Positions 1-10,498 of a stretch of DNA of 64,000 nucleotides are shown piece after piece. Every line of letters begins with the position of its first letter. The first letter of the stretch is position 1. Origin of the DNA: Pachyseris speciosa. Its lineage: Eukaryota; Cnidaria; Anthozoa; Scleractinia; Pachyseridae. The position numbers and the translations under genes are program-made. The notes beneath the pieces are model-generated. The model was not told the origin of the DNA and made no database searches. It worked only from the letters and a program-made list of their open reading frames with translations. Location: NCBI GenBank assembly GCA_016490735.1, contig JAEMWC010000620.1:340001-404000 (forward strand). Direction: 5' to 3'.

Positions 1-647
1 AGAGAAGCACCTTAAATGGCAACACGGTACAAAAGTGCATTTCTTCCATTGCACAATGTCTCCTGTGGAGGAACTGTCTATAAAACTGGCAATGAAGTCA
101 TTGTTCTGCAAGGAGGTGATGAAATAGTCGTGAAGATTGTCCACTTTTATCTCCTGTGTGTTGAAACCCACCACATTTCTATTGCAGTTGGTGACCGGTG
201 TAAGAGCAGTGAAGACAACAATGGTGTTTTATTGAGGCACCCACTGAGTGATGGTGTTATTGTTCAACCTTCTGAAACTAACTTTTGTTTCCTTTTGAGA
301 GACATTACAAGGAAAGTAATGCTTTAACCTTATCATCCAGGAAAGTTTGCTGTCATTGATCCTGCAAGAACCACTATGCCTCTGCCACACGTTTTAGTTC
401 CTGTTTATCCTCAGATATGGTTCTTGTAAAGGGTGATGATGATGAACTTTGGAGAGCTGAAATTAGAGCTGTTGATCCCCGCTTGAGATCAGCAAAAGGA
501 TACTTCTTTGTGAAGCACCGTAATTGGAACGACAATCAGCTGTGGGTGAGGCAGTCACTAGCAAGAGCCATGGATACTATTCAATATAAGAGTATTGTTG
601 GTTTAGTTGAAGGACAGTGGCATGGATCTTTCTGGATGGACACTTAA
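1..647 (+). pseudogene. Decayed ORF of unrecognised family (C-terminal part)
   Basis: Two open segments (16-327 and 417-647) belong to one broken reading frame. The first frame continues past a TAA at 325-327 with sensible coding sequence to about 400. A one-base shift then leads into the second segment, which ends at 645-647. A further in-frame TAA stands just before the ATG at 16, so the protein probably began outside the window. The second part is rich in charged residues and tryptophan (DELWRAEI, NDNQLWVR, VEGQWHGSFW), like the C-terminal module of some cnidarian repeat-encoded proteins. I cannot name the family and infer no function. An immobile host pseudogene is the alternative. Confidence 0.4.
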
Positions 648-659
648 TTATGGAAACCT

Positions 660-1500
660 GTCAGTTTACTGAGATAATTGTGATACCTTAAGGGGCTAGT
701 GAATAATAAACAAGTTTGTCAAACGTCTTACAGCATGTATCAGGAAATCTGTGAAAAACTGTAGTTATATTGTAACTGGTTATATAACTGCTATTTTTAC
801 TGGTTAGTGAATAATTTACCAGGTGTGTCACACATCTTATAGCACAAGAAAATCTATGAAAAAACTTAAGTTAACTGGTATAATTGCACTCTCTTAAGTG
901 GTTAGTTAATAATTTACCAAGTTTGGAAATCCACTGCTCTTACAGAACCAGAAAATCCATGGAAAACCTCGAAAACCAAAGTTAACTGGGATAATTGCAA
1001 TACCTTAAGTGGTCATTGAATAATTCACCAAGTTTGGAAAATCATTTATAGAACCATAAAATCTATGGAAAACGTGAAAACCAAAGATGACTGAGACAAT
1101 TGCAATACCCTTAGTGGTTAGTGAATAGCTAACCAAGTTTGGAAAACCACTTATAGAACCAGAAAACCTATGGAAATCTTAATAACCAAAGTTGACTTGG
1201 ATAATAAGAATACCTTAAGTGGTTGTTGAATGAATAACCAAGTATGGAAAACCATGTATAGATGTAGGAAATAGATGGAAAACTTGAAAACCAAAGTAAG
1301 TATGGATAATCACAAAACCTTCATTGGCTATTGAATTTATCTCCCAGTTTGGATTATGTGTCTTCCAAGGTTTCACAATGTGGAAACTTGATTACCAAAT
1401 TACATAATGGAATTTGTTACAACCAACACAATCCATCCATGGAAAACTTAGAATTCATACATGGTAAATACAGTTTCCACAGGAAATATGGAAAATGACT
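660..1500. repeat. Diverged tandem repeat (~105-bp unit)
   Basis: A block containing GGTTAGTGAATAA, then ACCAAGTTTGGAAAACCA, then AGAACCAGAAAATCTATGG recurs head to tail. The TTAGTGAATA-like marker starts at 696, 804, 902, 1013, 1118, 1223 and 1328, giving spacings of 98-111 bp and three in a row of 105 bp. Copies have diverged, and the array fades into related TATGGAAAA-rich sequence up to about 1680. No coding frame is shared by the units, so this is read as a small satellite. Confidence 0.8.
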
Positions 1501-2101
1501 AACCATATATGGTTATCTTGTGGATGTCAAATGTCAATGATAAATCTCCATACAAAATCCATAAAGATTCCATGTATGGTTTTTTGTTTTTGTGGATATT
1601 TCAGAATCCAAAGATTAACCACAAAAAAATCCTGTATGGAAAATTGGTCATTTTTTCCAGTGTGTAACCGATGTGACTAGTCAATGTAAGCAAACACTCT
1701 GAGGTCAATTTGAGGTCACTTAGCGCAAAATGTCTTCAAATTGGTCGACTTATTCTGAAGCGCTCGCTAAAAAACCCAACCAAAATTTTAATTTACGTTA
1801 AAACACTATGTCTCGAGACTTCAAAACTAAAATTTGGGGCAATTCGGAGAATTCCCATAACCAGGAGCTCGATATCAGTTTTGCCTATAATTTTTCGCAT
1901 TCGTGAGCTCTTGTCAACTGGCCATTTAGAAAGCGGTTAACAAGCGTTGATTTTACACTTCAGAATCGGAAATCTGTCGTAAATAGGATGCTAGATGTCC
2001 ATTTTATAGAAATTAAGTGTTAGATTGCCGATAGGTTGACATGTTTGGTTACGCGAAGCAGTTATTTCGGCCGGTGTATTTTCCCTTGTGAGGCGGCTAA
2101 T
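1501..2101. other. Gene-free stretch left of the Harbinger element
   Basis: Up to about 1680 the sequence keeps the ATGGAAAA-rich character of the satellite. From 1681 to 2101 I see only short chance ORFs and no recognisable repeat, RNA gene or signal. Confidence 0.5.
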
Positions 2102-2881
2102 AGAGACCAGGACCAGGCACGACGACGGCATACCGGAAGTTTATTTTCCGTTCCGGTCATGCGCAGAACCTGAAAAGCTGACTGCAATCCGCCGTCGTCC
2201 TGTCGTTGGCGACGCCACATTGGCTGTTTTGACGTAGTGTCGACAACGTCGAAATTCCTTGTAAAGTTCTTGGTCCTTTTTATTGATTTACGGTATTCTT
2301 TCTTACGTGTTCTTTTCTGGTGTTTACTGCTTAAGTTATTTGAGGAGAAATTCCACGATGAACATCCCTGAAGCAGAAACATGCGCTAGCACAAGCCGCC
2401 CATCGGCAAATTTTCAGAAGACCTCAAGCTCGAAGAAATCCATACGGTAAGATATATTTCACGTATATCTTCTGTGCTCTAGTTATCACTGATCCAGTTT
2501 AATATGCTCGCCATTTCATTTTATGCTGATATTTCTGTCTACATCGAAGCTATTTTTACGTATTTACATTATCTTCGTGTGAAATAATTTTCAGTGCCGC
2601 CATAAACAGCGAAACTTGGGACAACTTACCTTTTACTCTAAGGCGCGAAATAAATGTACCTTATTGTTTACATTTAATTATCGTTTAAACCTGATAGCCA
2701 CCAAAAATCGGTTTTAAAACTGAAGCAACGAAAAGGATTTTTATTTTGCCAATGGTGGAAAGCATTTCCCGCCAAAACTTGCACTCCTCTCCATCCTCTC
2801 TTGATTGAGATGCTTTGAACGAAAAGTTAAGACAAGCAGCTTGAAATGTCCTTTTTATTGTGATAATTCAACAGCTCTGCA

Positions 2882-3545
2882 ATGTACTGGACCGAAGAGC
2901 ATGACAGATTGATGTGCCGTGAGATTCCGTGAGAGGGAACTGTTCAGAGGGGAGCAAAGTGGAAAATGATTGCAGACCATCTTTTGGAGATTTTGGAACC
3001 CAAATTTAAAGTTGATTCGAGAGCTGTGCGTGATCGCTACCAACTTCTGGCTCAAAAACTCCGAAAGAAGCTGAAAAGTGAGTAGAAAGCCAGTGGTATA
3101 GACACGGAAATGTCTGAGACTGAAACTGCTATTGAGGAGCTTATAGAGAAGGAAGATGCAGCTGAATCAATGGATGGAGATGACACACAGAGGCAGAGGG
3201 AACGAAAACATCAAGACAAAGAGAATGCTGAGGACATGAGAAGACAGGCCATGGAAAGGATGGGGCAGACCCAGAAAAGAAAAAGTGTAGAGGGAGAAAA
3301 TAAACAAAGAAAAGAAAAGGTCAAGTGGAAGTGATACTCTGCTTTTAATGCGAGAACGAAATGAGTTTTTGCAAGAAACCCATAAAGAGGAGCTTGCTCT
3401 TCGAAAACAGAAACTTATGTTGCAAGAGAAAAAGCAGGAAGATTTTATGAAGTTTATAGTGCAACAACAACAACAGCAGAGTAAGCAGATGCAAGATTTT
3501 CAGGCACTGATGTTCACTGTTCTGAACAAGTTTGGACCAAAATGA
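2882..3545 (+). pseudogene. Harbinger Myb/SANT-like DNA-binding protein, disabled
   Basis: In Harbinger elements this protein binds the transposon ends and carries the transposase into the nucleus. From the ATG at 2882 the frame shows a trihelix-type Myb start (YWTEEHD, then GAKWKMIADHL), an AVRDRYQLL helix, the usual basic LRKKLK tract, an acidic stretch and a glutamine-rich C-terminal coiled coil (QQQQQQSKQMQDFQ). It is broken by TGA at 2930-2932, TAG at 3083-3085 and a frameshift near 3310-3325, after which the correct frame runs to the stop at 3543-3545. Total length, about 220 codons, suits the family. It lies convergent to the transposase. Confidence 0.8.
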
Positions 3546-4081
3546 TTATCCTTTTGCTTATGATGTGGACATCTCTAGCTCGTTCACTGTAGGATGTTTT
3601 GGAAATGTTTCACTTGATGTCAGTTGCATTTAGAAAATTGCTCAGTCTGACAAGAAAGATGAAAAAGGTTAACCTTTTTGTGTTGTTAATTTGCAGTCTC
3701 ATGTTAAGGTTCCATTCACTCCTTCAGCATTTACATTGTGTTATACAAGAATAAGATCTGTATTTATTGATTTATTTATTTCAAAACAAACTTGTGTTAA
3801 GAAACATTACATTGAAATTACTTGAACTGTGACCACTTATGGAAAACATTCCTATGGTTGCATTTACGTACTATATCTCCCATTTCACTTGAAATATTTA
3901 ATGAAAATACTGCAGATTAACATTTAAAGTTCCTAAGCAAACTTTCTTTCACCGTTGTGAATTACAAAGCAAGAAAAAACGGTCTGCATTCTGTATCTTT
4001 GTAAATAAATGCTTTCTTAATAAGTATGGGCAAATGGACTGAAAAATGTTTGTTTTTGAAGGGTTAAAATGATGACAAAAA

Positions 4082-5338
4082 TTAAGAAAAGTATTCTTGT
4101 AGAGTTGGAGGCTCCAGATCAAAGAATGTTGAGGTATGGTTCCCATATAAACAAGTCAGAGCATTTCTGAAAATGGCACATACTATGTAATACTTGCCAA
4201 CTGAGCTCAACTGGATTTTTAAATTTTTCTTAAAGTCAATGAATTTAAAGTATTCCACTATGTCCCTGAAAAGTCACTCCACTGACTCACGAACACCACT
4301 CATGGATCTGTGAAAGGCCTCTCGCAGTGGAGTCAATACAGCATGCTTGTATGATCCTTGTAAATGGACCCTGAGGGGGTAGGCCGGGTCTCCGTATAAA
4401 CACAAGGGCCTACCGGCAGTAGAAAAATCATTTCTATCTAACTGATCAAGGAGTTTAGAATCAGCCAGCATGCCAGCATCATGCCTCTTGCCCTCTAGAG
4501 TAAAGGAAAATAAACTGGAGTTGAGTACTTTGCTTTATAGATGTCAACAGAAACTTCAAAGGGTCCTAAAGTGGATGCGGCGAAAAGGGAGGGGTGGTAA
4601 GATACAGTTCATAGAAATACTGTATTATCCATGGGAATATCATGAATTGAGAGAATTAACCAGATTGATATTTACCTACTGGGCCATAAATCTGAGCTAT
4701 CATTCCAGATGGTACAGTGACAGACTGGAATTTGATTGCATGTACTCTTTTGTGGCCATTGTAGACAACTCTTTGGTTATCTTGAGGTCGACATATTGGC
4801 CTAACAGTACCACCGATGAATCCATAGCAGTTATCTAATGCTGCCCCCTTCTCTGCAACCGCAACTGCGTACTGTTCCAGCTTTAGTTGGTCTAACAAAA
4901 AGTTGTTCCATTGTGTGATGCGATGGCCATGCATATTGTAGATAAAATCCACTACTATGTTTGTTATCATAGAAAGCACGTGCACAGGTTTGGCGAAGCG
5001 AGGAATCATGTCGCTGTATCGACAAGGATAAGAGAATCTCTTTAGCGCCATACACAAACCTTCCATGCCATCACACACACTCCGTTGTTGGCAGAAAAAG
5101 GTGTCGGGAATTTGGAGTGCCTCAGCAAGAGAAGGAAGATCATTCTTCTCGAATCGAAATTCAGCTTTGCATTCCACAGGATCCATGCTTTCTAGGTCAA
5201 ATTTTTCGTAGTCTTCATATGGGAAGCTAGGGTTCTTTGAAACGTTTTGCTCCCATAAAAGGGCGAATTCTTCATCGTCTATTGTTCCCTCGTCATAAGC
5301 TACCAGCAACTCATCTCTAGCTTTTGCAAACGACGCCA
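4082..5338 (-). pseudogene. HARBI1-like DDE transposase, two lesions
   Basis: The start at 5338 (MASFAKARDE) is preferred over the upstream ATG at 5414 because it matches the family N-terminus. Exon 1 ends at 4676; a 181-bp intron (GTAAAT..CTAG, 4675-4495) joins it in frame to exon 2, giving GPV-EGKRHDAG across the junction. The first catalytic block reads FIGGTVRPICRP instead of the usual DGT form (aspartate codon 4812-4814 is GGT). The second is intact (GDPAYP), as is the glutamate (VRESVE). A TGA at 4274-4276 replaces the usual tryptophan after SVE, yet coding sequence continues to the natural TAA at 4082-4084. About 360 residues in all, normal for the family. Loss of the aspartate should abolish cleavage activity. 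Confidence 0.9.
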
Positions 5339-5628
5339 TGTTTTCAATGCATTTAAGAAGTGTTGTCCTTTTTGAAAACTGGCGGGAAGTTGCCGTCGCA
5401 GTTTTGCTTAACATGCTCAGGCGACTGCAACGCGACGTCGGTCTCGCCCCAGCCTTTACGCGGATGTGCCGTCGCCGTCGTCACCTCCCGTCCTGGTGCT
5501 TAAGGTCTCTAATTTCAGGCGTCAGACGGGCGAAATGAAAAATCTCAAATAATTCCAAAAATCGACCGTATTTCGGAAAATAAACCCCAGGAGGTTTGTA
5601 AACTCGTCAGTACCTCTCTATAGACTTA

Positions 5629-6531
5629 AAACTAGTAGTAATCGTACATTAGAAAGTGCGTTGAAGTATTGGTAGGTTTGGTATGTTAACCCTAAAACTA
5701 CCATGTGGAGGGCCATGTGGTCCATGATGATCTTTGAACACTAAAAGCACATTGACAGCATCTTGGAAAGCCTCAAAAATATCAACTTTAACACAATATT
5801 TAAACATAGTTTCTGAAAATAGTTGTAGCAGCAACGAACAAATTATTTTAGAAATCGGCAATTGTTTGAGCTTTATCCAGACAGTAATCCCCAGAAATTC
5901 CTTCAGCTCCTCAGGACTTGTTCCGACCCAACATGGTATGTTCGTTCGCATGGCATATTTGTTTGTTTCAGTGACGAGATCGAAATGACCGATCCGTGGT
6001 GTAAAAAGGTGTACAAAATATTTCTCAGACATTTGTTTATCCTGATATAACAAATTTTAGTCGAGGTCGTTACTTGAGAGGTAAGGTGGCAGATCGTCCA
6101 CTTCAATCGCCAATCCTCGCCACAAAGAACCTTCCCTGCTAGCAGAGGTCTCTGGCAGAACCCCAATTTCATCGTGTTCAACAACTCAATCAAACAGGTC
6201 TTGTTTTCGAAAGATTTCGTCGATTCAATTCCGCTTTTACTTGATGAATTGTCCACTCATTGTAGTTGTATCGCCGCTATTTTTACTTTCGCCATTTCCA
6301 GGCTGTAGCAGCTCATTTAAGACATTTAGACATCACTTTCGTCTTCCTCGCCGACGGCCGCCATTTTGAAAGCTTTTGAGTTGGCTTGGCGATGATGTCA
6401 TTCTGTTCGCCCCCGCAGATTGCTTGCAGATTGCAGGAGCAGCTCTTGTCAAGACCCAACCATTCAACCATTCAACCATTGTCTAAAAATCTCGATTCAG
6501 TCTGGATTAGAACTGCGTTCTGCGAACGCAA
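5629..6531 (-). mobile_element. piggyBac-derived deletion product, copy 1
   Basis: The segment from AAACTAGTAGTAATCG to TTCTGCGAACGCAA recurs at 13798-15902 with the same two ends, which defines the unit at about 900 bp. It retains only the N-terminal third of a piggyBac-type transposase on minus. No TTAA is visible at the right end, so the exact termini and target duplication are uncertain. A CAACCATTCAACCATT triplication near 6457 is private to this copy. Confidence 0.6.
5690..6256 (-). pseudogene. piggyBac transposase N-terminal fragment
   Basis: The fragment starts at the ATG at 6256 (MDNSSSKSGIES). It passes through at least one frameshift near 6170 and a stop near 6056, and reaches a stretch reading FDLVTETNKYA, then SPEELKEFLGI and KLKQLP. 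These match the start of the PGBD/piggyBac transposase domain, where the conserved ETN.YA helix is followed by the EL.AFLG helix. The catalytic aspartates lie downstream in the family and are absent, so this cannot be a working enzyme. A near-identical fragment is split in two at 13798-15650. Confidence 0.6.
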
Positions 6532-6999
6532 TGAGGGTGGTTAGGTTTTCGACTGTGGCCGCCTTTTGCTCGATTTTCCTGTGCACCATAAGTAAAGAAT
6601 CAATACAATCATTATCAATAGGGGAGTTCGTGCTTACGTCATTGTTTACATTTGTGCTCATTTGCATACGGCTTTGTTTACAGAAGGAAACATGTTAGAT
6701 GTGGTTTGACTCCAGGTGAAATTTTTAGTTCTTTAGGTGTAGTATTCAAGGAGATATTGTCTTCCAAAAACTGCAAAATTTCTGGGTGGCAAAAGCGCTA
6801 AAATGCAAAATTTTGAGTTTTTAAATTTTGAGTTTTTAAACCCGCATTGCACAAAAAGTATTCAATACATGAGGCTCATATTCATTGGCAGAGTTATTCA
6901 CGCTATGACCTTTCAATATTCAGCACTGATTTATTTGTAACTCCATCAGAAACTGAATTGTTCATGCTAATGAGGCAAATATTGTAAACAAGGATTCCC
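6532..6999. other. Gene-free spacer
   Basis: AT-rich DNA with a short local duplication of TTTTGAGTTTTTAAA near 6810-6840. I see no gene or terminal repeat; the next recognisable sequence is the Polinton relic beginning at about 7000. Confidence 0.5.
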
Positions 7000-8772
7000 C
7001 TATAAAGTTTACAACTCTTTTGTCGTAGCCTAATTTGAATACTTTTTCACTATATTCGTTGACTATTTCTTTATTTTGTTCTTGTTATCTTATTTTCCTT
7101 GACAATTGTTATGTCTCTTATTTGTTTGGTTAAGGTTCGTGATTTAAAATATTTTCATTTTCATGGTTTAATGTAAATCCTTTAATAGCTGATTTTTGTT
7201 GATTTTCACCATATATAAAACTATATGATTTAGGCCCCGTGGAAACAAAACATTTGATTTATTTTCCGGATAATTTCCACTGTCAATTCACCCAACATGT
7301 CACCTGCTTCAACATTTTTCGTTCCATCATCGATGTAAATGATTGAATCAAGTTTATCGTATAACATTAATGTAATTAATGTGACATGTTGTAAAGCACG
7401 CAATGTAAATGTTAGTGTTATTTGAATTGTCAATAAAATGATCTTTGAAATTGTATGTCATTTCAACCATGTCGTCGTTAATAAATGGAATATTCAGATT
7501 CGAAATATTGTCATCCAACAATATTTTGTAAAATTCGCTTGGCTCTGTGACGGATTTTGATTGGTTCAAATTTGATCTTTGACCACATTTACCCCAAAGG
7601 CTGTTTAAACATAATTTTGAAATGCTGTTTTTAATCCTGGATTGTATTGGAATTTTTCAATATTTATATCAAGAATCTTTTTTATGTTATCTTTGAAACC
7701 ATTGCTTCATCAACTGATTTGAAATCGTATTTGCTTCTTTCTAATTTAATTTTCATGAATCTTCTTATATAACCTTTGAACAGATCGTCACTTGTTTTCT
7801 CAAAATGCCATATTTCAGAGTTTTAATATTTGATATCCTTTTTAATAGCTTTGTTAACTTCATCTGTTGTCCAAGTTCATGTAAAAGATTTTTCATTATC
7901 ATCATGAGTGCATTTATTTTGGTGAAGATCAATTTTTCGTGATTATCGACTTTTATTTGCGGTAAAACAGGGTGATGTAATTTTTTAGGTGGCAATACTT
8001 TACATTTGATTCAGCCATACCATGTCTTATCAAATGCCTCAGGGTTAAATATTTTTGTCGGGTGACCTATTGGGTATTTTTTATAATATTGTACCGTTGG
8101 ATAAGGCGAGCAGAAATCAACATAGTGCCCACATTCATGAACTTTAAAAATGTAGAAAAGTTTGGCTGTATTTGTTCTTCCGACATAAAATGCATCTCTC
8201 GGATTCAAAGATTCAACAATCTCTTTATTGTAATTTTTTACGAATTTTTGGAAATCTTTGTTATTTTTTAGTTGGCATTCGTAAATTGAAACGTGGTTGT
8301 GCCCAGCATTTTTTATTATTTGACTTTTTTCTGCAGGTTTTTTTTTTTGGAGCGTTCCCATATCGTATTGATTTTTATTGTTTGTAACATTTCGTCTATA
8401 ACAGTTTGTATAGCCATGCAAAAACAACCATAGAATTCATACACAGTATTATTTTTATCGCAAAAAGCATCTACTTTATACGTTTGGTTATTTTAATTCA
8501 ACTTTTTATTCAACTTTCACCGTTAAAAGTTATATTACATTTTTCACAAAAAAATTAAAAGTAAAACAGGATACACATTTTGATGGACATTTGTGTTTAT
8601 TTTTACATTCATGACAAAAATAATCAAAATTATAAAAAGCTGTCATTGATTTAATAACATGAAAATGATTTCTTGTTTTGTATAAATAAATCTTATCTTC
8701 ACAGTCTTTATTAGCTGTATCAATTATTTCGTTGAATTGTTCGTAATCAATTATGTTTATCTCTATGTTCAA
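7000..8772 (-). pseudogene. Polinton protein-primed DNA polymerase B, decayed
   Basis: Several minus-strand pieces line up in family order. A zinc-binding N-terminal part lies at 8772-8530 (YFCHECKNKHKC..CVSC). The exonuclease-to-palm part lies at 8427-8011 and ends in the motif-A region (DFCSPYPTVQYY, then GHPTKIFNPE). Middle pieces lie at 7995-7765 and 7569-7360, and a C-terminal piece at 7433-7230 (KLDSIIYIDDG). In this family KLD is normally followed by a further segment carrying YxDTDS before IIYI; here they abut, so motif C seems lost by deletion. Frameshifts separate the pieces. A tail at about 7100-7010 matches 51903-52000. Such polymerases copy linear protein-primed genomes. Not functional here. 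Confidence 0.72.
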
Positions 8773-8825
8773 ATGATTTGCAAATTTATTAACATCATTC
8801 AGATCACCAAAAATCAGATCAGTTT

Positions 8826-8895
8826 CAGATGGGATTTGAACCCACGACCCTCCGCGATCTAGACGGACGCTCTTACCGCTGAGCTACTGGAGACT
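8826..8895 (-). repeat. tRNA-derived repeat (SINE head)
   Basis: Read on minus, it has a D arm (TAGCTCAGCGGTAAGAGC), an anticodon arm TCCGT-CTAGATC-GCGGA and a T arm GTGGGTTCAAATCCCAT, so the Pol III A and B boxes are recognisable. The acceptor ends pair poorly, and it lacks the long variable arm that a serine AGA anticodon would need. I therefore read it as a SINE head and not a working tRNA. Confidence 0.6.
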
Positions 8896-8902
8896 CTATG
8901 TC

Positions 8903-8960
8903 GTGGGTCGTGGGTTCAAATCCCATCTGGAACTCGGATTTTTTTCGAGTTTCAATTTGG
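8903..8960 (+). repeat. Second tRNA-derived repeat end, inverted to the first
   Basis: A T-arm half (GTCGTGGGTTCAAATCCCAT) is followed by CTCGGATTTTTTTCGAG, a small hairpin with a T run that often follows such heads. It is the mirror of the T arm at 8826-8850, so the two repeats stand head to head around the sequence TCTATGTCGTG. Confidence 0.55.
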
Positions 8961-9110
8961 GGTTTCATGCATTTCTATCGTGTTGTATTCATATTATTAA
9001 TTGAGATAATAATTTTCATCATATAATATAAAAGCGATATCTTTTAAGTGTCTATTGTCTGAAATGTTTCGATGAAAGTGGTATAAAGATATGTAACCTT
9101 AACTATATAT

Positions 9111-9800
9111 ATGAATAAGATTGAGATGAATGAGTGCGTTTATAATATCGACCCAGTGTTTGACTTGTATGCCTCCGATAATGACGGAAATATGATCAAT
9201 GTGATCAAAAAAGTGCCCATAAAAGGCAATGTCGGTCGCCGTGGTTATATGACATGTGCGGTAAGGAAATAGTCACAGTAGGGACAGAAAACTTATCAAG
9301 TTCATAGATTTGTTTTTGGAAGAATGGTTTGATACCAGAAGGAAAAGTAATTGGCCATATCAATAATAACAAAACAGATAATCGCCTTTGCAATTTGTGC
9401 TTAATGTCACAACAAGAGAATTGTTTGTCACAACAAGAGAATTGCAGACCGTGATTATACATTTGCTGCAAAAAATCATGAAAAAAAGGTTCTGAAACTA
9501 CAAAAGAAGTTTCATATTATAATAGTCTCTATGCGGTACAACAACATCTTGCAATAACTGCTGGTATTGTTAAAATGGTATGTGAAAAATTGAATAACTG
9601 TGAATCAGGTGTGTCGAATAAAAGATGACTAACATTACAAATTTGAATATGTCGAAAAAGAGGACATGCCAGATGATTGTAAAACATCATCAAAAACAGG
9701 TTAAAAAAGGCAGAAATTATTATCACCAAAAAAAGCATAAATTAGACGGTATTAGAGAATGGCAAAGTGTGATAAAACTTTGAAGAATAGGAGCAAATAT
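9111..9800 (+). pseudogene. HNH homing-type endonuclease relic
   Basis: The frame opens at 9111 (MNKIEMNECVYNIDP..GYMTCAVRK) and stops at 9268-9270. After small shifts it continues with VHRFVF, IPEGKVIGHINNNKTDNRL, CLMSQQENC and a tail reading YYNSLYAVQQHLAI and GIVKMVCE. This order (H of VHRF, N-rich HINNNK.DNRL, then a NUMOD-like helix) is that of HNH endonucleases found in Polintons and large DNA viruses. A 17-bp local duplication around 9410-9440 repeats CACAACAAGAGAATTG. Stops and frameshifts every 100-150 bp rule out activity. It is divergent from the PolB relic on its left. Confidence 0.6.
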
Positions 9801-9950
9801 ATGCATATTAAAAAACTTGTAAATAAGATAGTCAGAAACAATTCTATTTTCATTTACCATCCAAGCAGTAAACAAACAGCATATACTGTAGAGTTTTTCT
9901 ATAATATATGTTCATATACGTTCAAATATGTTGATAACGTCTTTACATAA

Positions 9951-10190
9951 TCACACATATACTCCATATTTTAAAGCGCCCTTTTTCAATTCACCAGTGT
10001 TTTTCAAAACATTATATTCTTCCTGATATTCATTATTTTCTATTTCGTTACATATAGTTTCCATCAGTCTTAGTAATGAAATATCTTCATCTAATTCTTG
10101 TAATTTTCTGTTGTAGAGTTTTAGCAGTCTTTGTTTATGTTTCATCAACCTCAGTTCCTTTTGCTTGGCAGTTGTCTTATCATAAAACAA
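9951..10190 (-). CDS. Small coiled-coil ORF, unrecognised
   Basis: A 79-codon ORF that is lysine-, leucine- and glutamate-rich (KQKELRLMKHKQRLLKLYNRK) and looks like a single coiled coil. It lies just beyond the HNH relic, so it may be another Polinton accessory gene or the end of a longer decayed one. I do not recognise a family, and no promoter is evident. Confidence 0.3.
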   Translation of the reverse strand: MFYDKTTAKQKELRLMKHKQRLLKLYNRKLQELDEDISLLRLMETICNEIENNEYQEEYNVLKNTGELKKGALKYGVYV

Positions 10191-10498
10191 ACATTATATG
10201 CTACCCATATAATGTAATTTTATATCGAGCCATTTTAATTGCTTAATGTACTACGTGTATCATTTACAAGGATTGGGTTGGAGCAGGGAATGGCATATCA
10301 CCAAGGAGTATCCAATCAGATCCAAGTGGGTGGGTTCACTGTTACTATTTAGTTCGCCTGCACTATTATTTTCGGCCTCCTTACCATTCAGCGCCAACGC
10401 CATCTCCCAACTTTAACTTTCAAGTTTTAAGGCAAGTGTTCCCAATATTTTCTTGTGTTAAGCCTGGGTTTTAGGTGTTAGGTTTTTAATTTTTTTTT

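Larger units (their letters stand above)
2102..5510. mobile_element. PIF/Harbinger DNA transposon
   Basis: This 3.4-kb unit has the two-gene layout of PIF/Harbinger elements: a Myb/SANT-like protein on plus and a DDE transposase on minus, running toward each other. The left end AGAGACCAGGACCAGG.. matches the reverse complement of the right end (AGAGACC, then ACCAGGAC and GACGACGGC in the same order), giving imperfect terminal inverted repeats of about 40 bp. Both ends are flanked by AAT, a plausible 3-bp target duplication (TAA/TTA is usual for the superfamily). The 536 bp between the two stop codons hold no gene. Both genes are disabled, so the copy is non-autonomous. Confidence 0.88.

Noticed and set aside
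660..1350. CRISPR-like array
   Set aside because: Units of about 105 bp repeat over their whole length with no unique spacers, and the context is eukaryotic.
4470..4838. 122-codon plus-strand ORF
   Set aside because: It lies antisense to the Harbinger transposase exon and its intron and shows no family features.
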